Translations under genes and position numbers: made by a program
In this document: one piece after another, positions 1 to 6,250 of the stretch
Position numbering within the stretch: position 1 is the first letter of the stretch
Layout of the letters: each line of letters starts with the position of its first letter
The notes under the pieces: model-generated
The model's database searches: none
What the model saw: the letters and a program-made list of their open reading frames with translations, nothing else
What the model was told of the DNA's origin: nothing
From: an alpha proteobacterium 3107
GTDB taxonomy: Bacteria > Pseudomonadota > Alphaproteobacteria > Rhodobacterales > Rhodobacteraceae
Assembly (NCBI GenBank): GCA_001483205.1
Contig: JPPB01000265.1
Coordinates: 1-11,657, forward strand
Direction: 5' to 3'
Length of the DNA: 11,657 nt

Positions 1-52
1 GCGACGCCATTGCCATAAAGTCCATATGTTGCAACAGATTGAAGCATCTATA

Positions 53-80
53 AGCGCCTGCCGGGGGGCAGGCAGGCGCT
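53..80. repeat. GC-rich hairpin downstream of hflX
   Basis: A perfect 10-bp inverted repeat, AGCGCCTGCC at 53-62 and GGCAGGCGCT at 71-80, has an 8-nt loop. It lies about 105 bp past the hflX stop. Read on the minus strand it is followed by TATAG and not a run of T, so it is at best a weak or factor-assisted terminator for the hfq-hflX transcript. It could also serve a convergent gene entering from the left, since one plus-strand frame has a stop at 51-53. The pairing is seen directly; the role is inferred. Confidence 0.4.
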
Positions 81-161
81 GCCCGGCGCAAGCGCCGGGC
101 GGGGCATTTGGGGGGCGATACAGCCTTATGCGAGAGGTCTTGCCCTTACCCGCGGATAAGG
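81..161 (+). repeat. Left copy of composite intergenic repeat
   Basis: Three modules occur in order. First is a hairpin with 9-bp arms GCCCGGCGC (81-89) and GCGCCGGGC (92-100). Second is the core ATGCGAGAGGTCTTG at 128-142. Third is the palindrome CCTTACCCGCGGATAAGG at 144-161, which has one mismatched pair. The same modules in the same order occur on the minus strand at the far end of the window (11581 down to 11461). The stretch just before the core (about 116-131) matches the right copy at about 12 of 16 positions by eye. This looks like a diverged dispersed intergenic element rather than chance. It sits between the hflX stop and the hairpin at 53-80 and may also act in transcript ending. 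Confidence 0.55.
144..161. promoter_or_regulatory. Near-perfect 18-bp palindrome (operator-like)
   Basis: CCTTACCCGCGGATAAGG is symmetric except for one pair (C versus T in the two half sites). It belongs to the same motif family as the perfect palindromes at 11461-11476 and 11483-11500. Ungapped dyads with TTA..TAA ends and a GC centre are the kind of site bound by dimeric helix-turn-helix repressors, for example the TetR family. No regulator gene is in the window, so the binding protein is unknown. It lies 24 bp past the hflX stop, so if functional here it would act on something other than hflX initiation, or it is simply part of the repeat. Confidence 0.35.
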
Positions 162-184
162 TCCGTCCCCGCGCCGGGCCTCAC

Positions 185-1462
185 TCAAAGCCCCCGATAG
201 GCGCGGGCCTGACGGTCAGACCACAAAACCCGCAGGCGGTAGCCGTCCCTCACCTGCTCCTCGGCCTCAATCACCCCCTGCCGGAACAGCCACGCCCGCT
301 TGCGGCCTTCGCTGAACCCCAGGGTCAGATCGGCCCGCCGCCTGCGGCCACTCACACCCGCCGAAACCGTCTTAAGCAACGCCTTCAGCCCGCTGCCCGC
401 CAGTGCTGACAAGGCGATCATGTCATCGCGCCGCCGCGCCAGGGTCTCGGTGGCGATCCGGTCCTCCTCGGCCAACAGGTCCGTCTTGTTGCGCACCTCC
501 AGCCGCGGCGTCTCTTCCGTCACCCCCAACCCGGCAAGAACGCTTTCGACCGCCGCCGCCTGATGCTCCGTATCGGGATGCGAAATATCACGCACATGCA
601 GGATCAGATCAGCGGCGCGCACTTCCTCCAGCGTCGCCCTGAACGCGGCAACAAGCTGTGTCGGCAGGTCAGACACAAACCCCACCGTGTCCGACAGGAT
701 GATCTTTTGTCCGCAGGGCAGCAGGACCGCGCGCATGGTCGGGTCAAGGGTGGCAAACAGCATATCCTTTGCCATCACCTCTGCCCCGGTCAGCCGGTTG
801 AACAGCGTGGACTTTCCGGCGTTGGTGTATCCGACAAGGGCAACCAGCGGATAGGGCACCCGTGTCCGGGCAGAGCGGTGCAGGGCGCGGGTTTTGACCA
901 CTTTCGCCAGTTGCCTCTGCAATCTGCCGATCTGGGTGTCGATGGCGCGGCGGTCGGCCTCAATCTGGGTCTCCCCCGGCCCGCCGACAAAGCCCAACCC
1001 CCCGCGTTGGCGCTCAAGGTGGGTCCAGGCCCGGACCAGCCGCGTGCGCTGATAGGACAGCGCCGCCATCTCGACCTGCAAGGCCCCTTCGCGCGTCGCC
1101 GCCCGGTCCGAGAAGATTTCAAGGATCAGCCCGGTCCGGTCGAGAATCTTGACCCGCCATGCGCGCTCAAGATTGCGCTGCTGCACCGGGGTCAGCGGGC
1201 CATCAATCAGGACCAGCTCAACCCCCGCGTCATCGAAACGCGCGCCGAGTTCCTCGATCTTGCCGCCACCGAACAGAAGACCGGGCCGGGCACGCGGCAA
1301 CGGCACGACCTCAGCGCCCGCGACCTCTATCCCCGGCAGGGCACGGGCCAGCGCAGCGGCTTCCTCAAGCGCAAAAGCCGGATCCCGGCGGGTGCGGCCG
1401 GACTGCGAATCGGGGTGCAAAACCCAGGCACGGGTCTGCCCTTCATGTCCGCCGGTGCTCAA
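185..1462 (-). CDS. hflX: Ribosome-associated GTPase HflX
   Basis: HflX is a cytoplasmic GTPase of the Obg-HflX group that binds the 50S subunit and helps split stalled or stress-arrested 70S ribosomes. The protein is 425 aa, the usual family length. An N-terminal HflX domain covers about 10-120. The Gly-rich linker [19 protein letters not shown] (154-172) is diagnostic of the family. The G domain follows: P-loop GYTNAGKST (211-219), switch I FATLDPT (236-242), G3 DTVGF (258-262), G4 NKTD (325-328) and G5 SAL (352-354). All GTP-binding motifs are intact. The start codon is TTG at 1460-1462; it overlaps the hfq TGA as TTGA, with AGGA immediately upstream. No alternative start lies nearby, and homology to family N-termini (RAWVLHP) begins at residue 11. 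Translational coupling to hfq is likely. It is the last gene of the block. Confidence 0.97.
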   Translation of the reverse strand: MSTGGHEGQTRAWVLHPDSQSGRTRRDPAFALEEAAALARALPGIEVAGAEVVPLPRARPGLLFGGGKIEELGARFDDAGVELVLIDGPLTPVQQRNLERAWRVKILDRTGLILEIFSDRAATREGALQVEMAALSYQRTRLVRAWTHLERQRGGLGFVGGPGETQIEADRRAIDTQIGRLQRQLAKVVKTRALHRSARTRVPYPLVALVGYTNAGKSTLFNRLTGAEVMAKDMLFATLDPTMRAVLLPCGQKIILSDTVGFVSDLPTQLVAAFRATLEEVRAADLILHVRDISHPDTEHQAAAVESVLAGLGVTEETPRLEVRNKTDLLAEEDRIATETLARRRDDMIALSALAGSGLKALLKTVSAGVSGRRRRADLTLGFSEGRKRAWLFRQGVIEAEEQVRDGYRLRVLWSDRQARAYRGL

Positions 1463-1713
1463 TCCTGACCGTCACCAGCCTGACCGTCACCTTCATACAG
1501 GTTCACCGGTTGCGACGGCATGACGGTCGAAATCGCGTGTTTATAGACAAGCTGGGATTGACCATCCCGGCGCAGCAGAACACAGAAATTGTCGAACCAG
1601 GTGATGGCACCCTGCAACTTGACACCATTGACGAGAAACACCGTTACCGGAACCTTGGATTTGCGCACAGAGTTGAGAAACGCATCCTGCAAGTTTTGTT
1701 TGTCGGCAGCCAT
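1459..1713 (-). CDS. hfq: RNA chaperone Hfq
   Basis: Hfq is a hexameric Sm-like protein that pairs small RNAs with mRNAs and affects their stability and translation. The product is 84 aa, starting [10 protein letters not shown]. The Sm1 motif runs about 21-50 ([15 protein letters not shown] through LLRRDG) and the Sm2 motif carries the canonical YKHAIST at 57-63. The C-terminal tail is short and acidic/Gly-rich ([11 protein letters not shown]), as in other alphaproteobacterial Hfqs, unlike the long tail of the E. coli protein. An open frame extends upstream to 1851, but that extension looks non-native. The ATG at 1713 has AAAGG about 10 nt upstream and gives the standard Hfq N-terminus. In Rhodobacter relatives Hfq influences nitrogen-fixation gene expression, which fits its place beside ntr genes. 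It overlaps hflX by 4 bp. Confidence 0.98.
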   Translation of the reverse strand: MAADKQNLQDAFLNSVRKSKVPVTVFLVNGVKLQGAITWFDNFCVLLRRDGQSQLVYKHAISTVMPSQPVNLYEGDGQAGDGQD

Positions 1714-1872
1714 TGGTCTATCGCCTTTTCTTGTTTGCCATTGGGTGGCAGGTCTTGCATATCGGCAATATATGCGGGCTACGGGCGGCAGATTCCAGCC
1801 CCAAATGCAGCCCGTTTGCCCAAAACCACGCAGTTCGCGCCCGGTTGACACGCCGTTTTGGGGTCTTTTCGG
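1714..1872 (-). promoter_or_regulatory. trkH-hfq intergenic region, possible hfq promoter
   Basis: This 159-bp gap is the largest inside the gene block and the natural place for an hfq-hflX promoter. Reading the minus strand, a TATATT hexamer (1772-1767) could be a -10 element about 53 bp before the hfq ATG. No good -35 TTGACA-like hexamer lies 16-18 bp upstream. The hexamer sits within a small dyad, GCATAT at 1757-1762 and ATATGC at 1770-1775. A second inverted repeat, CCCAAAAC at 1819-1826 with GTTTTGGG at 1855-1862, lies nearer trkH and could fold in RNA, but its loop is long. hfq often has its own stress-responsive promoters in bacteria. The call here rests mainly on spacing. Confidence 0.3.
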
Positions 1873-3378
1873 TCAGGAACGCCAAAATTCCGGGCTGATC
1901 AGGGCGATAATGGCCAGGGTTTCGAGCCGCCCGAGAATCATTGCCGCGCCCAGAATGAGCTTTCCCGCATCCCCCAGCCCGATATAGGGGTTGCCCGATT
2001 CCGTGGCAATTTCCGCCAGCGGCCCGGTGGTCGAAAGCGCCGAAACCGTCAGGATGACGCTTTCATCGAACCCCAGCCCGGTCAGCGACAGCGCCGCCAT
2101 CACCAGCGCCGCCGACAGGGCGAACAGCATGAAAAACACCCACGCCCGGTAAGCGCCCTGATTGCGCAGGTGGCGGGCCTCTGACCCGCTGCCCCCGACA
2201 GAGGACGGATGGATCAGGCGCTCGATCTCGCGCGCGCCGTGCTTGTAGAGCGCATAGAAGCGCAGGAGCTTTACCCCGCCCGCCGTCGTCGCAACCCCGC
2301 CGCCAATCGCCGCCAGCCCGACCAGAATCAGCCCCGGCGCGGGCAGCCCCGACCACGCCCTTGACGCATCCCAGCTTGCGGACTCGAAACCGCTCGTGGA
2401 CAGGAAGGACAGCACGGTGAACAAGGCCCCCCATAATGCGCCAAGGGCGGCGGCGAGGTTATTATGCTCGCCAATGGCATGAGCCCCCGCCCAGTGACGC
2501 AGGAACAGAATGCCCGCCACGCACAGGACGCATAACAGGCCAACCCTGAACTCCGGGTCACGCGACAGCCGTCTGAGGCTGTCCGGCTGGGTTTCCGGCG
2601 CGAAAGTCAGGCGAGAGATGGCAAAGAAGAAAAAGACGAACAGCAACGCCTCGCCCGCCAGCCCCGCCGTGCTTTCAGACAAATCCGCAAGCGGTGATAT
2701 TCCGCTGGTGGCCAGGGTTGACATGGCATGGCACAGGGCGACGAACGGGTCTTCGCCGACAATGGTCAGGAACAGCCACAAGGCGGCGGTCAGCCCGGCA
2801 TAGACCGGGGCGAGCCTCATGGCATGGCGACCAAGCCGCCGGGCAGGATAGGCCCCCGCGCTGCCCCCGACGGCACCGATGCCGCCCGAGGCCGTCACCT
2901 CAAACCCGCCAAGGTTCAGCGGCTCCAGAATGGCAATCGCACTGACCCAGATGAACAGCCCGCCCAGCCAGCCGACAATCGCCCGCCACAGATGCAGCGT
3001 GTTTCCGATCCGCCCCGGATCGTCAAACAGGGTCACCCCGGTTGTCGTCAGGCTCGACACCATCTCGAAATAGGCATTGAGAAACCGGGTGTTCTGCACC
3101 GCCTCGTGGAACGGCACCGCCAGCATCACCGGCAGCAGCAGATAGGCCCCCGGCAGGGCCAGCAGATGGCTGCGCAGGACCGAGCGGCGCGGATTGTTGA
3201 TGGTGGCGATGCCGATCAGGGCAGAGAGCAGGAAAAACAGCACCGCGCTGTAAAGAAACACCCTGGCGCTGTGCAGGTCGTCGGCAAAAAAGGCATAAAC
3301 CGCAGGCCCCAGCATGGCCAGCGCCCCGATGCCCATCAGGACAACAAAAAGCGGCAGAGAGTGCAGGCGGGCGGCCAT
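1873..3378 (-). CDS. trkH: Trk-type K+ uptake membrane subunit TrkH
   Basis: TrkH is the ion-conducting subunit of the Trk potassium uptake system in the inner membrane and works as a dimer gated by the TrkA ring. The protein is 501 aa, hydrophobic throughout with many predicted membrane helices (for example about 8-30, 40-60 and 73-90). The four pore-loop filter motifs of the SKT fold can be read: TTTGVT (111-116), ATSGIS (223-228), STSGFES (327-333) and STTGPLA (449-455). The intramembrane-loop region GVATTAGGVKLLRF (361-374) precedes the cytoplasmic KHGAREIERLIHP stretch, typical of TrkH. The ATG at 3378 begins 3 nt past the trkA stop; no clear ribosome site is seen, so translation is probably coupled to trkA. 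No frameshift or missing filter glycine is visible. Confidence 0.96.
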   Translation of the reverse strand: MAARLHSLPLFVVLMGIGALAMLGPAVYAFFADDLHSARVFLYSAVLFFLLSALIGIATINNPRRSVLRSHLLALPGAYLLLPVMLAVPFHEAVQNTRFLNAYFEMVSSLTTTGVTLFDDPGRIGNTLHLWRAIVGWLGGLFIWVSAIAILEPLNLGGFEVTASGGIGAVGGSAGAYPARRLGRHAMRLAPVYAGLTAALWLFLTIVGEDPFVALCHAMSTLATSGISPLADLSESTAGLAGEALLFVFFFFAISRLTFAPETQPDSLRRLSRDPEFRVGLLCVLCVAGILFLRHWAGAHAIGEHNNLAAALGALWGALFTVLSFLSTSGFESASWDASRAWSGLPAPGLILVGLAAIGGGVATTAGGVKLLRFYALYKHGAREIERLIHPSSVGGSGSEARHLRNQGAYRAWVFFMLFALSAALVMAALSLTGLGFDESVILTVSALSTTGPLAEIATESGNPYIGLGDAGKLILGAAMILGRLETLAIIALISPEFWRS

Positions 3379-3381
3379 GGC

Positions 3382-4758
3382 TCAGAAGAAATCAATCGAG
3401 ACCTGGAGCAGCCGCTCCACCTCGGGCACATCGGCGCTGAGGGCAAAGACGATGATTGTGTCGCCTTCCTCGATCCGGGTGTCGCCTTCCGGCCTGATGA
3501 TCCTACCGCCCTTGCGGATTGCTCCCAACAGGACGCCCTCTGGAAAATCTATTTCCCGCAGTGTATTACCGGCAATAAGTGATGTGGACAAAACCTCGGC
3601 CTCAATCACTTCGGCCTCGGCGTCGCCGATGGAATAGACATCCCTGACCCGCCCGCGCCGGATGTGCCGCAGGATCGAGCTGACCGTGGTGGCGCGCGGG
3701 TTGATATGGGCGTTGATGTCGAGCGGCTTCATCAGCGGCGCAAGCGTCGGGTCATTGATCAGGCAGATCGCCATCGGACAGCCTGCTGACTTGGCGCGCA
3801 CCGCCGCCAGCATATTGGTCTTGTCATCATCGGTGACCGTCAGAACCGCGTCTGCCTGTTCAATCCCGGCCTCTTTCAGCAAGTCCCGGTCCATGCCGTC
3901 CCCGTAAAGGACGATGGTTCTTTCCAGACTGTCCGCGGCGGTTTCGGCGCGCTCCCGGTTGCGTTCGATGATCTTGGCGCGCACCCGCCGCGCCCGCGTC
4001 TCCAGCGCCTTGGCCACAGAGCGCCCGACATTGCCGCCGCCGACAATCACCACCCGGTCCTGCGCCTTTGACGCCTTGCCGAAAACCTCCATCGTGCGCG
4101 GGATGTCTGCGGTCGGGGTGATGACATAGGTTTCGTCCCCGGCGAAAAGCTGATCGTCAGAGTCCGGGGCAAACAGCGCCTGTTCCCGGCGGACACCGAC
4201 CACAACCGCGGTGAGGGTGGAAAACAGGTCTGTCAGTTGCCGAAGCGGGGTGTTCAGAACCGGGCAGTCGTCATCAAGCCGGATCCCGAGAAGCTGACAC
4301 TCATGGTCCATGAAACTTTCCGTGTCGAAAGCCGATGGCGCCGACAGCCGTTGCAGGGCCGCCTGCGCCACCTCGCGCTCCGGGCTGATCACCACGTCAA
4401 TCGGCATATGTTCGCGCCGGTAGAGGTCGGAATGGATCGCCTCCAGATAGGCCTGCGCCCGCAGACGCGCGATCTTTCGCGACACCGAAAACACTGAATG
4501 CGCGATCTGGCAGGTCACCATATTGACCTCATCCGAATGGGTCGCCGCGATGACCATATCGGCGTCGCGCGCCCCCGCCCGCGCCAGAATGTCGGGGTAA
4601 GAGGCAAACCCGGCAATCCCCTGAACATCCAGCGTGTCGGTGGCCCGGCGGACCAGCGCCGGGTTATTATCCACCACCGTCACGTCGTTCTTTTCGCCCG
4701 AAAGATGGCGCGCAATCTGCCAGCCGACTTGCCCCGCCCCGCAAATAATGACCTTCAT
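3382..4758 (-). CDS. trkA: Trk K+ uptake NAD-binding regulatory subunit TrkA
   Basis: TrkA is the peripheral cytoplasmic ring that binds NAD(H)/ATP and gates TrkH. The protein is 458 aa, matching the E. coli protein in length, with two RCK_N/RCK_C tandem units. The first Rossmann fold has GAGQVG (7-12) with an acidic D30 at the end of the second strand (VTVVD). The second has VIVGGGNVG (237-245) with E265 in the equivalent region (IIERN). TrkA-C domains follow each (about 145-220 and 375-455). An in-frame ATG exists at 4788, but a strong AAGGAG lies 6 nt before the ATG at 4758, and the protein family starts with MKVIICGAGQ, so 4758 is chosen. It follows ntrX after 70 bp and precedes trkH by 3 bp. 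This ntrX-trkA linkage is common in alphaproteobacteria. Confidence 0.97.
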   Translation of the reverse strand: MKVIICGAGQVGWQIARHLSGEKNDVTVVDNNPALVRRATDTLDVQGIAGFASYPDILARAGARDADMVIAATHSDEVNMVTCQIAHSVFSVSRKIARLRAQAYLEAIHSDLYRREHMPIDVVISPEREVAQAALQRLSAPSAFDTESFMDHECQLLGIRLDDDCPVLNTPLRQLTDLFSTLTAVVVGVRREQALFAPDSDDQLFAGDETYVITPTADIPRTMEVFGKASKAQDRVVIVGGGNVGRSVAKALETRARRVRAKIIERNRERAETAADSLERTIVLYGDGMDRDLLKEAGIEQADAVLTVTDDDKTNMLAAVRAKSAGCPMAICLINDPTLAPLMKPLDINAHINPRATTVSSILRHIRRGRVRDVYSIGDAEAEVIEAEVLSTSLIAGNTLREIDFPEGVLLGAIRKGGRIIRPEGDTRIEEGDTIIVFALSADVPEVERLLQVSIDFF

Positions 4759-4777
4759 TTCACGCTCCTTCGGATGT

Positions 4778-4806
4778 GCCGGGGCCATTCATGGCAGCCC
4801 CCCGGC
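4778..4806. repeat. Stem-loop in ntrX-trkA gap
   Basis: The arms GCCGGGG (4778-4784) and CCCCGGC (4800-4806) pair perfectly over 7 bp with a 15-nt loop, which itself contains a small GCCAT/ATGGC pairing. It lies 20 bp before the trkA start on the minus strand and 22 bp past the ntrX stop. No T run follows, so it is not a simple intrinsic terminator. It could be an RNA processing or stabilising structure separating ntrYX from trkAH messages. That role is inference only. Confidence 0.35.
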
Positions 4807-4828
4807 GCGGGTCAATTCCATGGGTGGC

Positions 4829-6250
4829 TCACAGCATTTCGGTGGTTTCGGCCTCGGCATCGATCCGGGCGATCCGCGCGCCCGCCCTGACCGCCGTCAC
4901 CACACCCAGAGATTTCAGCTTGCGGTGCAGGGCAGAGCGCTCCATGCCGATGAAGTTCGCCGTCCGGCTGATATTGCCGCCAAAGCGGTTGATCTGGGTC
5001 ATCAGATATTCGCGCTCGAACAATTCCCGTGCCTCGCGCAGGGGCAGCATCGCGACTGCGCCGGACAGCACGACCCGGCCATCATTGCCCCCGGCCCCCT
5101 CGCTCTGCTGGGGCAGTTCATGGGCCTCAATCGGTCCGCCGTCCGCTCCGAGGATCAGCACCCGCTCCAGCACATTCTTCAACTGACGCACATTGCCCGG
5201 CCAGATCATGGTCTGCAACAGCGTCTCTGCATCGACGGACAGTTCCCGCAGGGGCAACCCCTGCCCCTTGTTGAACTGGGTGATGAAATGGCGGGCCAGA
5301 TGCGGGATGTCCTCGCGCCGTTCTTCCAGCGACGGCACGATTATCGGCACCACATTCAGGCGGTGATACAGCTCTTCACGAAAGCGCTCCGCCCGGATTT
5401 CGCTCAGCAAGTCCTTGTTGGTGCCCGATATAACCCGCACATCCACATGGCGGCTGTCTGCCCCCCCCACCGGCTGAAACGACTGTTCCACCAGCACACG
5501 CAGGATTTTGGACTGGGTGCCCGCGGGCATATCCGCAACCTCGTCAAAATAGATGACGCCGCCATTGGCCTGATCAAGCAACCCCGGTTCCGCCACCCCG
5601 TCGGACCCCTGCCTGCCGAACAGCACTTCCTCCATCCGTTCCGGCTCGACAGAGGCAGAGCTGACGGTGATGAAGGGAAAACCGGCGCGGTCAGAGTTGG
5701 CATGGATATAGCGCGCCGCCACTTCCTTGCCCGCGCCCGCCGGGCCGGTCAGCATCACCCGCCCGTTTGACCGCGTTACCTTGTCAAGCTGCGATTTCAA
5801 GGCCCTGAAGGCGGCGCTCATGCCGATCATGTCGCAGTGCATATCGTCGCGCCGCCGCAGTTTGGTGTTTTCGCGCCGCAGACGGGATGCCTCCATCGCG
5901 CGCCCGATCACCACCAGCAACTGGTCGATATTAAACGGCTTTTCGATGAAATCATACGCGCCCTGCTTGATGGCGGCGACGGCGATCTCGATATTCCCGT
6001 GGCCCGAGATGATCACCACCGGAACCTCGGGCATGTCCCGTTTCACGATTTTCAGAATGTCGATGCCGTCCATATGGCTGTCTTTCAGCCATATATCCAG
6101 GATCATCAGCGACGGCGGGCGGTCGGTGATTTCCCTCATGCACTCTTCGGACGATCCGGCGACGCGGGTGTCATAGCCCTCATCCCTCAGAATATCCGCG
6201 ACCAGCGCACGAATGTCGCGCTCATCGTCCACGATCAGAATGTCATTCAT
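4829..6250 (-). CDS. ntrX: Nitrogen response regulator NtrX (sigma54-activator-like, no GAFTGA)
   Basis: NtrX is the DNA-binding partner of NtrY; the pair responds to nitrogen or redox and envelope signals in alphaproteobacteria. The protein is 473 aa. The receiver domain (1-118) has D8/D9, phosphoacceptor D52, S82 and K104. The AAA+ domain (about 140-380) has Walker A GPAGAGKE (169-176), Walker B VIYFDEVAD (232-240), a sensor/arginine region RFREELYHRLN (289-299) and WPGNVRQL (350-357). A Fis-type HTH lies at about 418-450 (NISRTANFIGMERSALHRKL). Where sigma54 activators carry GAFTGA, this protein reads FGRQGSDGVAEPGLL (211-225), so contact with sigma54 is not expected; this is typical of NtrX. 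The ATG at 6250 has GGAG 6 nt upstream. A GTG at 6253 also opens the frame but fits the ribosome site less well. It overlaps ntrY by 8 bp. Confidence 0.96.
   Translation of the reverse strand: MNDILIVDDERDIRALVADILRDEGYDTRVAGSSEECMREITDRPPSLMILDIWLKDSHMDGIDILKIVKRDMPEVPVVIISGHGNIEIAVAAIKQGAYDFIEKPFNIDQLLVVIGRAMEASRLRRENTKLRRRDDMHCDMIGMSAAFRALKSQLDKVTRSNGRVMLTGPAGAGKEVAARYIHANSDRAGFPFITVSSASVEPERMEEVLFGRQGSDGVAEPGLLDQANGGVIYFDEVADMPAGTQSKILRVLVEQSFQPVGGADSRHVDVRVISGTNKDLLSEIRAERFREELYHRLNVVPIIVPSLEERREDIPHLARHFITQFNKGQGLPLRELSVDAETLLQTMIWPGNVRQLKNVLERVLILGADGGPIEAHELPQQSEGAGGNDGRVVLSGAVAMLPLREARELFEREYLMTQINRFGGNISRTANFIGMERSALHRKLKSLGVVTAVRAGARIARIDAEAETTEML

Noticed and set aside
1..25. Possible minus-strand start (ATG at 25-23, MDFMAMAS) downstream of hflX
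   Set aside because: No ribosome-binding sequence at a sensible distance, and only eight codons lie in the window.
3..53. Possible 3' end of a plus-strand gene (DAIAIKSICCNRLKHL then a TAA at 51-53, followed by a hairpin)
   Set aside because: Only 16 codons are visible with no recognisable domain. The hairpin directly after the stop is suggestive of a convergent gene but not enough to call one.
53..100. Two hairpins as a classical intrinsic terminator of hflX
   Set aside because: Neither stem is followed by a run of T on the minus strand, so a rho-independent terminator cannot be claimed; listed as a hairpin/repeat instead.
563..1468. Long plus-strand open frames opposite hflX (and similar ones opposite trkH, trkA, ntrX, ntrY and ntrC)
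   Set aside because: They lie antisense to well-supported genes, have the Arg/Gln/His/Pro-rich composition of GC-rich shadow frames, and show no domain.
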